Assembly: GCA_024760905.1 (NCBI GenBank)
Contig: CM045745.1
Span: 18,722,782-18,786,781 of the forward strand
Source: Plotosus lineatus
Lineage: Eukaryota; Chordata; Actinopteri; Siluriformes; Plotosidae
Length of the DNA: 64,000 nucleotides
Direction: 5' to 3'
The position numbers and the translations under genes are program-made. The notes under the pieces were generated by a model that was given only the letters and a program-made list of their open reading frames with translations, did not search any database and had not been told where the DNA came from. Each line of letters begins with the position of its first letter. Position 1 is the stretch's first letter. Below, in pieces: positions 33,818 to 45,744 of this stretch.

Positions 33818-33820
33818 GTT
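33560..33820. repeat. (TA)n and (ATC)n microsatellites around an acid-rich frame
   Basis: (TA)n at 33561-33595; (ATC)n at 33783-33818. Between them the minus strand reads an acidic peptide, DEDFDFDVDEEEESVNKS then a shift to QDIDEDDNAERRIDEAYL. It may be a decayed acidic protein segment or an expansion of the repeat. Confidence 0.7.
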
Positions 33821-34127
33821 TGTTTATATGTAAAAGATATGAAACATTTAAGTATTTTTCAGGTCTTGACCACTTTCTGTACAAAACTAAACAACCCACG
33901 ATCCAGCATGTCCAGTCCAGACAAGATTACACACAAATCAAATGATCAAAAAAATTCCATAATTGAATTTTGCATACAGAGAAAATTACCAATACTCATA
34001 CAAAATTCATATTAAGTTTCTAAAGTACATAATACTGAGCATATGGGATTTTCTTTGACTGAATTGCAATGGAATTATCTGTTTCTTAATATTCCAGCAG
34101 ACCAGAGGTATCTCACTCACTCACTCA

Positions 34128-34176
<49 letters not shown>

Positions 34177-34307
34177 TGTAAACAGTGGGTTACTGCTCAT
34201 TTGTGCATCTACCGCACCATATGCACTCATTTACCCCACTCCCCTCGTATACTGTATTTTCTTCCATTCAAATTGCACTAGTTCATCTGGATTCTGCTAA
34301 TTTGCAC

Positions 34308-34343
<36 letters not shown>

Positions 34344-34369
34344 AGAGAGAGCCAGACAGAGAGAGAGAC

Positions 34370-34404
<35 letters not shown>

Positions 34405-35100
34405 ATCTCCTTCAAACCCAAATTCCAGCGTGGAATTTAACATCTATACTAATGCTGCTAGACATCACAGATGACATTTCACTCTACTTTTCCAGAAATT
34501 ATGTGTATTCACAATCTAATAAATAAACTTACTTACTGTTATTGAAGAGAAAGTCAGGGATAAGTTCCACCTGTGGTATACTACAGTCAGGAAGTAAGCA
34601 GGAAGTTACCATGTGACAGGGACTGTGCATGTGCAATGTGAGCATGTGACTGAGTTCACCAATCAGTGCTCGTTTCAGATCTTCCTTAGCAAATAGCCTG
34701 CAATGTTTATGTGCATATTGTCTTCATAACCGATATTTGATTCACTGAAACAGCATTTTAATAATAAAACAGTATCCAAAATGGAGAGACGACTTAACGA
34801 ACGTTCTTCTGGTGTATGGATTATAGTGTGTCTTGTACTGAACTCAGTGAATAATTGCAAAAAAACCCGGTAAGTTTGCTACTGTTTTTAACTAGTTTTA
34901 TGAGGGTACTCATCAGAAAAATAGAAATAAAAGACATTTTTAGTGAGTTTTAGTCGATTTCATTTCAGCAAGTGATAGTTGAATACTTGTTTGAATGGTT
35001 TATGCAAAAATCCAAATTTCGATAAAAAATTAATTACCACTTTTACTTTTTTGGCCATTTTCTCAAAAGTAGTCTGTGCGACAAGTGCCTAGATTCGTGG
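33821..35100. other. No gene; compound microsatellites
   Basis: (CACT)n(CA)n at about 34105-34173 and (TG)n-(GA)n at about 34309-34401. The remainder is unassigned. Confidence 0.5.
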
Positions 35101-35107
35101 AGTGACT

Positions 35108-35193
<86 letters not shown>

Positions 35194-35225
35194 CATAATT
35201 AAAAAAAATATATATATATATTTTT
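35108..35225. repeat. (TA)n microsatellite
   Basis: (TA)n 35110-35190 with a short interruption, then further TA/T-rich DNA. Confidence 0.95.
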
Positions 35226-35385
35226 TTTTAATTAATTTATTTTTTTAAAAAGGTTTAAGGGGTAGTTTTGGGGGCCTTAGAATGAATCACACATTTTACA
35301 TGCAAAATGCGGTTCAATTTACGAAAAATCCAGGTTACGAAACCACTTCCGGAACGGATTAATTTTGTAAATTGAGGTACCACTG
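35226..35385 (+). mobile_element. Tigger-like 3' end (CAGTGGTACCTC group)
   Basis: GGTTTAAGGGGTAGTTTTGG, then GGTTCAATTTACGAAAAATC and ATTGAGGTACCACTG at the end. A different subgroup from CAGTCGGCCCTC but with the same UTR word order. The 5' end is lost in the TA tract. Confidence 0.6.
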
Positions 35386-35514
35386 TTTATATACACAGAT
35401 ATAGTGTAGCTCTTTAAAAAATACATTTTATGCTCCATTTGTTCTATTAAAACAAATAAACAATGATTTGTATCCAATGATCATACAAATTTACTCACAC
35501 ATATTACCTTTTTT

Positions 35515-35850
35515 TCCACACTCTCACTCACTGACTCACTCACACACTTGCCAAACTGCACTTGGGTCCTGGGCAGGAAGGAGCCTATTTCAGCTGACAA
35601 TATGTTAAGGTGGGGTGCATACTGAGCAGCTAAACAGCCAGGCCATCGCAACGCCAACATGCATACACCCATTCACACTCCCACCAATTTGGAACAGCCT
35701 AGCCTAATGTGCATGTCTGTGGATTGGAGAATATAAGACAACCTGGGGGATCTCCATATTACCCACAGAAGCCACGACTCGAACCCAGGAACTCCTTATT
35801 GTCAGGCAGACATGTTAAATGCTACGCCACTATGCTGTCCGCCTTTATTC
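35515..35850 (-). mobile_element. SINE-B, full length, L2-like tail
   Basis: Tail TTGCCAAACTGCACTTGGGT, body GTGCATGTCTGTGGATTGG, B-box complement GACTCGAACCCAGGA, A-box complement AAATGCTACGCCACTATG, and head end CTGTCCGCC. Confidence 0.75.
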
Positions 35851-35959
35851 TATTTTAAAAGTTTCCATCATGGCAGACATTGGAACATACAGGATCACTC
35901 CACAACCTACACAAGATTTAAATCATATGGAGGTTAAAATTATATAAATCATATGCAAT

Positions 35960-36245
35960 CCTTTGAAAAAGCGTGAGAAAGAGCAGCTAAAAAGACACTC
36001 TTCTCTGGCAAATATCTCACCTAGTTCCTGGCAAGTTGATGCCACTGACCAACCCAAGTGGCAGTACATGATCCAAAGAGCAAGCCAAGAGTTCGAAATC
36101 CAGAGGAGTGGAGCAGCAAGAGAAAAAAAGAAAAGACACTGTCAGAAGGAGAGGGCGTTGTCTCAAAACCCGGCTACAAAATCCGCAGCCTTTACCTGCC
36201 CACGTTGCAGCAGAAACAGCCATCATCATCATCATCATCATCAGA
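35960..36245 (+). pseudogene. LINE ORF2 C-terminal fragment with zinc-finger start
   Basis: The frame 35963-36277 reads SSWQVDATDQPKWQYMIQRA SQEFEIQRSGAAREKKKRHC and later AAFTCPRCSRN. The pattern W..(M/L)I..GA..FE..R...REKRR, then a CxxC finger start, is typical of the extreme C-terminus of some RTE/jockey-like LINEs. An (ATC)n tract at 36222-36243 cuts the finger before its histidines. Confidence 0.5.
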
Positions 36246-36299
36246 TCTCAACCCAAATTAACACATCTACTATATAACATTTTATACAAATGTGCTTAA

Positions 36300-38970
36300 C
36301 AGTGCATGCCACCACCGTTATCAAAACAAAAACTGTGGGAATATATTTTGATGTCCATGTCTCTAGATACTAAAAAGGGGGGAAGACATATTACTGCCAC
36401 TCCGGGTTTTTTTTTCTTCCTTTATATGCAATTACTATTAATAGTAGTACTGACATTATAAAGATGCTGGTGAACATCTAAATGTTAGATGCTGAAAATG
36501 CTAAAAGTAGAATTTATTTGTTCGAAAGGGAAGATTGCACTGAAGGAGATCGATGCTGTTTAAAGTTCACCATTGCTGTCTAATTAATCCTGCTTATAGT
36601 CAAGCTGATGAAACTGAAGTAAACAGATCATTGCAACATTATAATGCCATGCTAAATATGCAGAAACGTTACTTTATGGAAAGACTTTTTAAAAAGTGAT
36701 TTAAGCAACATGTCTGTGATGTAAAACAAGAATATGATGCAATATCTATCATTTTTTTTAATATACATTGTAATCCTAACAAAATTTAAAACACTTTAAA
36801 CAAAGTATCTCATAAGAAAATGTTGATTCTAAGTATATATCATATGTAGTGATATTACCCTGGACCTCAGGTAACAGCAATGTATTTAAATGGCCAAATC
36901 TTGAAATCCAGAATACTGTTTATTGAGCAAACCAAACTTTAAAGTCTTCCAAATAAATAATTGTCTTTAGCATCCAGTAACTCCAAGTCAGTTGTGCTAA
37001 CAATGAGCCGACCAGAGCTATAGAACATGATGGATTTTAAATATAGAATGTATACATTAATAAAATGAAATGATATACTGTAACGTTTATCAGCCTTACT
37101 CTGCAACTTGATCAGTAATATAATTTAAGTTGTTTTAAAAAGTGGCGACACTTCCATCTTAGTATTGGAAAATTGAATTAAATGAATAACTGCACTGCCC
37201 TATTTGTCGAAATGCTACTACTGACTGGCTCATGTAGACCGAGGATTATCTATCTTATTACATTACTTAAATGCATGTAAATGCCTTCATTGAATTATTA
37301 ACAAAATCAGATTCTATGCAGTTATCAGATTAGTTTGTACATGTGAACGCACCCAGTGTCTCTAATGGTTATTACTTGGATATCTTTTACCTACAGAAAA
37401 AAAAAAAAAAAAAGTTTCGTCAGTCTACCTATAATTACATCACACTAGCCACCGGCAGTTATGATAGATTAAAGACGGTATTTTTCCAAAGAAAAGCACA
37501 CCCCATATCGTTATGCTTTTATTCTACCATAGGAATTTCCCAGCACTCAATGTTCTATTTATTAAAAAATGAAACATGGTTTCCTTTTCTTTTTTTTTTT
37601 TTTTTTTTTTTTTTTGTTTTTGTAGGCGCATTTAAAAATGGTCTCATGATAACAAAAAGTAAGTCCCTCTGTATTGAAGATTGTCAACTTCATATCTGTT
37701 ATACAACCACTAACAATGGAAACTCCTTCCATAAACCCAAAACCCAATGTCAGAAAATTACCTTGTGTGTATCTATCAAAATTGTTGTTGAAAATGTTTT
37801 ATTGATATCAAGATGTAGCAGGTAGTTAAGATTACACTTAAGCAGTGTTGTATGTTTTGAGCGAACTATAAGCTAAAAAAAAAAAAAAAAAAAAAAAAAA
37901 ACAGAGAATTGTAAAATATAATAATAGAGAAAAATCCTGTTTCTCTTGTACTGAGAACTGTACAGGTTTTACAGTTACAATGCTTTTTGCTTGGCATGCT
38001 ACTTGCATATGCTATGATATCGACAACAGCACTACAGTCTGAAATTAGAATCAAAGACTGTGCATAGTTTTGCTGGATTTTCATTACCGTTTTTTTTTTT
38101 CAAAGATAGATGGGTCATTAATTAAACAGAAGATGAAGAGAGGATGTCATGTTGGTGAGTAAACAATATCTGTGTTCTTCTCAGCCCATGCAGGACTCGG
38201 TACACAGTCACTGTACTTTTATATACTGCCAAGGATTTCATTGCTAATGTCGGCTGTTTTGTGCAATTAACGTTCAATATAATTATATCATTATCAAAAC
38301 GTGTTTTGGATTTTAAAGAAAAGCAATAATACAACTTGCCAATTCAAATATTCCTGTTGACATGGTGAATGTTAACTGCTATTAAACATGACAGAGTGAT
38401 AAGTTTTCTTGATTTAATGTAATTAGCAAGCACATGATAAAATTATTCATTGGGGAAGAAAAAATAAAACATCCATACAGGAGGCATTTTAATGTAATGA
38501 CAGTTTTTTATACGTCAAATAATTCTCTTGAAAGTCTTATTTCCTATTTTATTGTGTAATGTTCACTTTTAACAAGCTAGGACAGCCATCACGATTGCCT
38601 GGATAGTGTGAGTTATAAATAACCATTGTTTATGAATATTCATGCATTCTGACTGGCTAATTTACTATTAATATTGGTAATGCAAGTAGAGGGTAGAATT
38701 TGTGCTAAAATAATAAAGGACAAACACTGTCCATGTCTTCTGTATCTCAAGACAAGCTTAATAATCCAGGTAAAGAAATCTCTTTCTCTTTCTAAAAGAA
38801 AGCTTGATTCACTTCATCTGGACACAGAATCTGGAGTTTTTGGGAGGAGACTTGTTTCATCCGTAATCCAAGTGACTTTCATTTGCAATAGACTGCAGTT
38901 CTCATCTACCTTATATATCCCAAACCACTTCCACTGAGTATATATGTGTATTATGCCCTTTTGAGTTGTT
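36300..38970. other. No gene recognised; several A/T homopolymers
   Basis: Poly-A at about 37398-37413, poly-T at 37589-37615 and poly-A at 37875-37902. The 160-codon frame at 37343-37825 runs through these and has no family resemblance. The DNA is otherwise unique-looking. Confidence 0.5.
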
Positions 38971-38974
38971 TCGC

Positions 38975-39210
38975 CCACAGTACAGCTAACGGGGTTACTT
39001 AAAGCCAGCCATGTATTTCCCTGTCTATGGTGAGACGTAAATGAAACATTGCTGTCATTTGAGAGGAGTAGGCCATTGGATTGCAGCGTGTGTGTTTCTT
39101 CTGTACCGAAGAGATGACCAGGGTGTACCCTGCCCTCGCCCAGAGTCAGTTGAGATGGACAAAAATTGCCCTGGATTAAGGATTAAGTGGTTCAGAAAAT
39201 AAATGAATGA
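38975..39210 (+). mobile_element. SINE-A, diverged, L2-like tail
   Basis: CCCACAGTACAGCTAACGGGGTTAC, CCTGTCTATGGTGAGACGTA, ACCAGGGTGTACCCTGCCCT and GATTAAGTGGTTCAGAAAAT. Head missing. Confidence 0.7.
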
Positions 39211-39243
39211 CTTGTTTCTTCCCCTCAAAAACCAGTTAAAATA

Positions 39244-39311
39244 CAAATTTGGCACCGTTTGTGCAATAGCGAGCCAGCTAGACAGCTATTGCACAAATGC
39301 TGCCAAATTTG
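39244..39311. repeat. Inverted repeat (27-bp arms) beside tetranucleotide tract
   Basis: CAAATTTGGCACCGTTTGTG CAATAGC at the left is inverted as GCTATTGCACAAATGCTGCC AAATTTG at the right, with a spacer of about 13 nt and a few mismatches. Confidence 0.75.
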
Positions 39312-39377
39312 TTAGCTAGCTAGCTAACTAGATAGATGAATGGATGGATGGACGGGCGGGCGGACTGACTGACTGAC

Positions 39378-39417
<40 letters not shown>

Positions 39418-39418
39418 A
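39312..39418. repeat. Compound tetranucleotide microsatellite
   Basis: Successive AGCT, GATG/GATA, GGAC/GGGC, GACT and GATT units; the last is about 11 copies of GATT. Confidence 0.95.
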
Positions 39419-39419
39419 T

Positions 39420-40020
39420 TTGACATTTCAGACTGTCAGGACTCAGACACGCACCCCTAACCCCTTCATTGGTGGAAACGTCAACCCTTAACTCAGCATT
39501 ATGTCTTTGAATTATACCATATATTTTACATATACTTTTTTTTTGTTGTTTAACCTCAGACCTACCGGTGTTAGTTAATAAGACACAAATGCACCTTCCA
39601 TCTTACCAAGAAACCAGAAAAGTCTTCCATATTGACTCTTTTCTTGAAACTTAATATTATAACGAACTTCATCACTGACTCTGAATGATAAATAACTGTG
39701 CCTTTCCCAAAAACTTCTAATCAGTAAATTTCACATAAACAAAATCTGACAAAATATGTGAGCATCTGCAAGTCCCTGTGTAGGTTGTTATTATATAAAA
39801 GATAAAATATTTAAGCACATGCATTAAATAAACTTTGCAGTGAGAACCATTGTCGAACTGTTCTTAGAGCACATTTGAACACATTCTGACCACGCAGAAT
39901 TAGGAATTTACCAGCACTGTGGTATAATGGTCATTAAAGTTTTATTGAGAGAATGTTACTTCAGAGGCACACCAACAGAAAAGGTTCATGATATCTGTAC
40001 GTTCTCCACCCCATTAATTA
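39420..40020. other. No gene recognised
   Basis: No supportable exon or repeat. Confidence 0.45.
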
Positions 40021-40029
40021 TTGCAACAC

Positions 40030-40057
40030 AGTACATGCACACACGCACACACACACA

Positions 40058-40132
<75 letters not shown>
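40030..40132. repeat. (CA)n microsatellite on the 3' side of the RTE LINE
   Basis: CA array with CTCT interruptions near 40058-40066, ending directly at the LINE tail. Confidence 0.97.
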
Positions 40133-40166
40133 CTTCTTCTTCTTCTTGTCCTTTCGGCTTTTCCCT

Positions 40167-43100
40167 TCAGGGGTCGCCACAGTGAATCATCTGCCTCCAT
40201 CTCACCCTATCCTCTGCATCTTTTTCTCTTACACCAACTGCCTTCATGTCCTCCTTCACCACATCCATAAATCGTCCCTTTGGTCTTCCTGTAGGCCTTA
40301 TGCCTGGTAGTTCCAACCTCAACATCCTACTACCAATATACTGACTATCCCTCCTCTGTACATGTCCAAACCATCTCAACCTTGCCTCTCTGACTTTGTC
40401 TCCAAAACGTCTTACATGTACTGTCCCTCTGATGTGCTCATTCCTGATCCTATCCATCCTCGTTACTCCAAAAGAGAACCTCAACATTTTCATCTCTGCT
40501 ACCTCCAGCTCTGCCTCCTGTCTTTTCCTCAGTGCCACTGTTTCTAAACCATACAACATCGCTGGCCTCATCACCGTCTTGTACACCTTTCCTTTCATTT
40601 TTGCCGATACCTTCCTATCACACTCCAACCATTCCAACCTGTCTGCACACGCTTCTTCACCTCTTTTCCACACTCTCCATTGCTCTGGATTGTTGAGCCT
40701 AAGTACTTAAAATCCTCCACCTTCCTTATCTCTGCTCATTGTAACCTCATCGTTCCTGTTGGGTCCTTGGCATTCATACACATGTATTCTGTCTTACTGA
40801 GGCTAACCTTCATTCCTCTCCTTTCCAGGGCATACCTCCACCTCTCGAGGTTTTCCTGCACTTGTTCTCTGCTCTCACTGCAGATCACAATGTCATCTGC
40901 AAACATCATAGTCCATGGAGATTCTTGCCGAACCTTGTCTGTCAGCCTGTCCATCACCATAGCAAACAAGAATGGGCTGAGAGCTGACCCTTGATGCAGT
41001 CCCACCTCCACCTTAAACTCTTCTGTCACACCAACAGCACACCTCACCACTGTCTTACATCTCTCATACATGTCCTGCACCACTCTACCATACTTCTCTG
41101 CCACTCCAGACTTTCTCATGCAATACCACAGTTCTTCTCTCGGCACCCTGTCATATGCTTTCTCCAGATCCACAAAGGCACAATGCAGCTCCTTCTGACC
41201 TTCTCTGTACTTCTCTATTAACATCCTCAAGGCAAACACTGCATCTGTGGTGCTCTTTCTTGGCATGAAACCAAACTGTTGTTCACAAATGCTGACCTCT
41301 GCCCTTAGTCTTGCTTTCCACTATTCTTTCCCATAACTTCATCATATGGCTCATCAACTTTATCCCTCTGTAGTTGTCACAACTCTGCACATCTCTCTTG
41401 TTCATAAAAATGGGCACCAGCACACTTCTCCTCCATTCCTCTGGCATCCTCTCACTCTCAGACCTTGTTGAATGTTCTTGTCAGGAAATTCCTCTCCTAG
41501 ACACTTCCATACCTCCACCGGTATGTCATCAGGACCAACTGCCTTTCCATTCTTCATCCTCTTCAATGCCCTCCTCACTTCACCCTTACTAATCTTTGCT
41601 ACTTCCTGGTCCTCAACAGTCACCTCTTCTACTCTTTTTTTCTCTCTCCCATTTTCCTCATTCATCAGCCCTTCAAAGTACTCTTTCCATCTTCCCAGCA
41701 CACTTCTGTCATCAGTCAATACATTTCCCTCTCTGTCCTTAATCACCCGAACTTGCTGCACATCCTTCCCATCTCTATTTCTCTGCTGTGCCAACCTGTT
41801 TAAATCATTTTCTCCCTCTTTACTTTCCAACCAAGCATACAAGTCATCATACGCCCTCTGTTTGGCCTTTGACACCGCTACATTCGCCTTACACTGTGTC
41901 TCCCTGTACTCCTGTTTACTCTCTTTGGTCCTCTCTGTGTCCCACTTCTTCTTAGCTAACCTCTTCTTTTGTACACACTCCTGCACTTCCTCATTCCACC
42001 ACCAAGTCTCCTCATCTACTCTCCTTCCAGATGACACACCAAGTATTCTTTCCTGTCTCCCGGATCACATTAGCTGTAGTTGTCCAGTCATCTGGAAGCA
42101 CTTCCTGACCACCCAAAGCCTGTTTCAACTCCTCCTTGAAGACAACACAAAACTCTTCCTTTTTCAGCTTCCACCACTTTGTCTTCTGCTCTGCCTTTGC
42201 CTTCTTCACCTTCCTCACCATCAGCGTCATCCTGCACACCACCATCCTATGCTGTTTGGCAACACTCTCACTCGCTACTACGTTGCAGTCACTGACTTCC
42301 TTCAAATTACATCGCCTACACAAGATGTAGTCTACCTGTGTGCTCTTACCTCTGCTTTTATACGTCACCCTATGCTCCTCTTTCTTCTCTTCCTCCTCTT
42401 TCATCCTTTTTGCAAAAAGGATGGAAATGGCTGTGGTAAATACTTTCTTCTGGAAGAAAGTATTTACCACAGCCATTTCCATCCTTTTTGCAAAATCTAC
42501 CAACATCTGTTCTTCTGCGTTCCTGTCCTGGATACCAAACCTGCCCATCACTTCCTCGTCCCCTCTGTTTCCTGCACCAACATGTCCATTGAAGTCTGCC
42601 CCAATGACTATTCATCTTTGGGGGTATTCTGCATCACTTCATCTAACTCACTCCAGAATCTCTCCTTCTCTTCTAGCTCACAACCTGCCTGTGGGGCATA
42701 AGCACTAACAGCATTGAACATCATGCCTTCAATTTCTAACTTGAGACTCATCACTCTGTCTGACATTCTTTTCACTTCTAGAACATTCCTGACAAACTCC
42801 TCCTTCAAGATGACTCCTACTCCATTTCTCTTCCCATCCACATGATGAAAAAACAGCTTCTAGCCTTGCTACCTTTCCACCTGGTCTCCTGAACACACAG
42901 TATGTCCACCTTCCTCCTCTGCATCATGTCAGCCAGCTCTCTACCTTTTCCTGTCATAGTTCCAACATTCAAAGTCCCTACTTTCAGTTGTAGACTCCTG
43001 CCTTTCCTCTTCTCTCTCTGCCTACGGACACGCCTCCCGCCTCTCCTTCTTCGACGTCTTCGACCAATGGTAGTCCAATTTCCACCAGCACTCTGTCGGT

Positions 43101-43176
43101 TAACAGCACTGATGGCAGTCGTTGTTAACCCGGGCCTTGACCGATCCGGTATGAATTTTCTTGATATGACTCGCAT
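40167..43176 (-). pseudogene. RTE-like LINE ORF (APE endonuclease + reverse transcriptase), frameshifted
   Basis: Minus-strand order. Basic N-terminus (43176-42980) with an Arg run near residues 41-48. APE endonuclease: TLNVGTMTGKGRELADM, ILCVQETRWKG, AVSAYAPQAG, DFNGHV, and VDYILCRRCNL near the end. Linker to 41402 with KAVGPDDIPVEVWKCLG. Reverse transcriptase (41266-40736): HCAFVDLEKAYDRVP, VGLHQGSALSPFLF and the catalytic FADDIVIC. C-terminal part (40673-40167): RPAMLYGLETVALRKRQEAE, EARLRWFGHVQRRD and GRPKGRFMDVVKEDM. All domains are present but spread over at least five frame segments, so it is a recently dead copy. A 43-bp inverted duplication lies in the endonuclease region. Confidence 0.85.
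42408..42495. repeat. Perfect 43-bp inverted duplication inside the LINE
   Basis: 42408-42450 and 42453-42495 are exact reverse complements, separated by 2 nt. The arm encodes FAKRMEMAVVNTFF in the sense frame; the inverted arm adds VFTTAISILFAKRM before the normal KEEHRVTYKSRGKS sequence. The reading frame stays open across it. Confidence 0.9.
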
Positions 43177-43295
43177 GTTTTATTTGGCATTTGTTTTACG
43201 GCGGATGCCCTTCCTGACGCAACCCTCTGCATTTATCCGGGCTTGGGACCGGCGTGAGGGAGAGACACTGGCTTGTGCCCCTCCCTCACGGCTCC

Positions 43296-43300
<5 letters not shown>

Positions 43301-43358
<58 letters not shown>
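43301..43358. repeat. (CA)n microsatellite on the 5' side of the RTE LINE
   Basis: Pure CA array directly abutting the LINE 5' end. Confidence 0.97.
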
Positions 43359-43369
43359 TAGATTTATAA

Positions 43370-43505
43370 CTGGATCTCAGTTGCCCCTAGGTGTGAGAAT
43401 GAGTGTGACTGGTTGTGTCTGTGTTGACCTGCACTGATCCCGTGAGCCGTTCAGGGCGTACCTTACCTTTGCCCCAGCTATCGGTTCCTGCCTCTCTGTA
43501 CTTTA
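43370..43505 (+). mobile_element. SINE-B tail fragment
   Basis: AGTTGCCCCTAGGTGTGAGA, then GACCTGCACTGATCCCGTGA and GTTCAGGGCGTACCTTACCT. Head absent. Confidence 0.5.
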
Positions 43506-43524
43506 CTAAAGTATAAAATAGTTA

Positions 43525-43658
43525 GCTTGCTATGGCCTGGCGAGCTCTCCAGGGTGTACTGTGTCCTCGCCCGGAGTCGGCTGGGATGGGCGCCAGCCTC
43601 CCCACAACCCTAATTAGGATTAAGTGGTTATAGAAAATGAATGATTGAATGAATGACT
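43525..43658 (+). mobile_element. SINE-A L2-like tail fragment
   Basis: GCTATGGCCTGGCGAGCTCT, GGAGTCGGCTGGGATGGGCG and TAGGATTAAGTGGTTATAGA, with GAAT repeats at the end. Head and body absent. Confidence 0.75.
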
Positions 43659-43659
43659 G

Positions 43660-45740
43660 AAGAAATAAAAAAAAGAAAATAAATTTAATGTAAGTATAAG
43701 TAAATGTGTGTCAGTGCAGCACAGTGTAATTACCAGTATAAAGAGAATAAATTACAGTATCATTACTTCCATGGAGTGTATGGGTGTTTTCATTACATTT
43801 GAGTAATCACGTAAAATACTTTCCCTTGTAAAATACGTATACACTTATTTATGTGTTTGCTGAGTAAGCACAGCCTGGACCAACAGCATTTAAAATATTA
43901 ATACTCTATGTCTACACTTATTTAATCAAAGTCTTAATGTTTTGTCTTATCACTCAAAATTCCCATGTTTACTGTCTAGAATGTATTTGCTGTCTGAAGA
44001 TGACACGGGAGATTTGAGATGTGAGATTTGCTGTTGCTCGAATGTTTATAGTATATTTTAGTATTTGTGTGGATTGTCAGCTCAAGGCACATCAACTCCA
44101 AAACCATCAATTAAAGCAAACATCTCATTAAAAAGTTTCCAATCTCTTAACTTCTAGGAAAATCAATTCAGAAGATGACCTGTCTATGGATGTCCACACC
44201 AACCTCTTCTCTTGCATCAAAACTGGCTGTTCAGCAAAGTGCTGCCATGGCAACTCCTATCAGTGTGATGGCTTTGAAGCCGATAATAGCCAGTCAGGGT
44301 GCAGAAGTGCAGTCAAACATGAGGGTTGATGGTGAGAGGGTTGAGAGTGCCATCATTACTGACCTCTAACGTCTTCATTAGCCAGCCACAAAGAACCCAA
44401 ACACCAGGGTGCCATGTAATAACAACGAGAGATTTATATTAGGAAAAATCGGTTGTAAATTTAATTCATGATTATGAGAGCAATTATATAAAATGTAAAG
44501 AATTTGGCACTTGCTATGAAGTAGAGTCATTCATGTATCCTATTGAAATCCAGAGCACTGCTGACTGTTGTTCAATATGAGAGCGGAAAGCAAGCCAAAG
44601 CTGATGGAAGATAATCTCTTTTGTGATGCCATGCAGGGGAGATGGATGACACTGACAATAATGTGTTAGTGTGTGTGCGGAGGCGTGTGTGCATGCGTGT
44701 GAAAAAATGCTTGTGTGTGTTTGATCTCTTCATTCTCAGAAATGCTGCCAACACAGGTGCTGTACCCATGTGCCAAAACAAGTTCTAATTGCCAATTGAA
44801 AGACCAGACACAATAAAGGAGAGGGAAATTGCAAGAAATTCAGAAACCAAAAGTATATGGAAATCCACAAAGCGCTGATAATTTGCCCTTTAACAAGTTC
44901 AATATGAAATTAATTTTTCTGGCATGGGCTGAATTTATAAGGGAATGATGGGGGGAATGTTGCTGCAGATCTGTAGAGAATAATTGGCTTTTAGCTCCAG
45001 AGGCAGACGGAGAGAAAGTGGGGGGTAAAGGGGGGAGGGAGGGAGAGAAACACGCCGAGAAAGCAGGGGCAGAGAGAAAGCGATTGGCATCAATACAGCT
45101 GTGGCGGGAAGCCTGCAATGTGCTTGTGCTGATGACAAGGAAAAATAATTATTAACAGACGATGCATGAGAGCCAAGAAGGCAATTTGTATCTGCTGATT
45201 TTCGGTTGTGAGTGGGTGAGCATGTGTCTCCACATGTTTAAGAGTGAAGAAGCATTTTCCTTTTTTCCCACATTTACTAGTAATATTTCAATGCACACAG
45301 TAATCCATCTTGCACCAATATTATTACTGATTACAAACTGACACAAACAGTTTTTATGATGAATTAGAGCAGCTGCCCAGTGGTAATCCGGACAACTAAG
45401 AATTTCACCATATAATCGAAAAAATATGCTCAGTGGGAGAAGTGCTTAAAAATGATCCATGATAAAACAGTCACTCTGTTGAGCAGTCAAAACAAATTTG
45501 ACGCACCATTCTAATCATCTTTTCTGTTATTCTATATGTGCTATTCTGTTTATTTTCCTATTCCATAAAAGAATGTTACCAGATTTCCATTTCTATTTTA
45601 CAACTGTGTATACACAGTGTTAAATTTTTCATTCTTTGCACAATGAAATCCTTCTTCACTATTTATAGTTAAATTATCTGCTTTATTATTAAATGTTAGT
45701 TTTCACACAGCACGCTCCCTACTCGCATTGCATTTCCCCA
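43660..45740. other. Mostly unannotated; weak exon candidate inside
   Basis: No recognised mobile element in this 2-kb stretch, which is unusual for the window. A weak exon candidate lies at 44156-44369. 44880-45000 is a non-repetitive stretch with TAATT-type words that could be conserved non-coding DNA, but nothing in the sequence alone proves it. Confidence 0.35.
44156..44369 (+). CDS. Weak candidate terminal exon
   Basis: A pyrimidine-rich AATCTCTTAACTTCTAG acceptor-like sequence precedes an open frame reading GKSIQKMTCLWMSTPTSS ... and ending ERVESAIITDL-stop. The last three residues (T-D-L) fit a class I PDZ-binding C-terminus. An AATAAA lies about 440 bp downstream (near 44811). No family recognised; another frame is also open through part of it, so chance is quite possible. 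Confidence 0.2.
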
Positions 45741-45744
45741 GAAT

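Larger units (their letters stand above)
40133..43300 (-). mobile_element. Near full-length RTE-like LINE between CA tracts
   Basis: About 3.17 kb. Its 3' end (plus-strand left) is (TTC)n, then the complement of GGCGACCCCTGAAGGGAAAA. Its 5' end near 43300 contains GTGTCTCTCCCTCACGCCGG, then a 5' UTR with GCGTCAGGAAGGGCATCCGC. CA microsatellites adjoin both ends, so it appears to have inserted into a CA tract. The very short 3' UTR with trinucleotide tail fits RTE-type elements. Confidence 0.85.

Noticed and set aside
36222..36243. His-rich (ATC)n as a metal-binding motif
   Set aside because: It is a simple repeat at the end of a LINE fragment.
37343..37825. 160-codon frame
   Set aside because: It runs through poly-A and poly-T homopolymers (Lys and Phe runs) and has no family resemblance or splice context.
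39304..39418. CRISPR-like regular repeats
   Set aside because: Units are 4 bp with no spacers; it is a compound microsatellite in a vertebrate genome.
41472..42701. 409-codon plus-strand frame, the longest in the window
   Set aside because: It is antisense to the RTE-like LINE; the minus strand carries the recognisable endonuclease and linker motifs.
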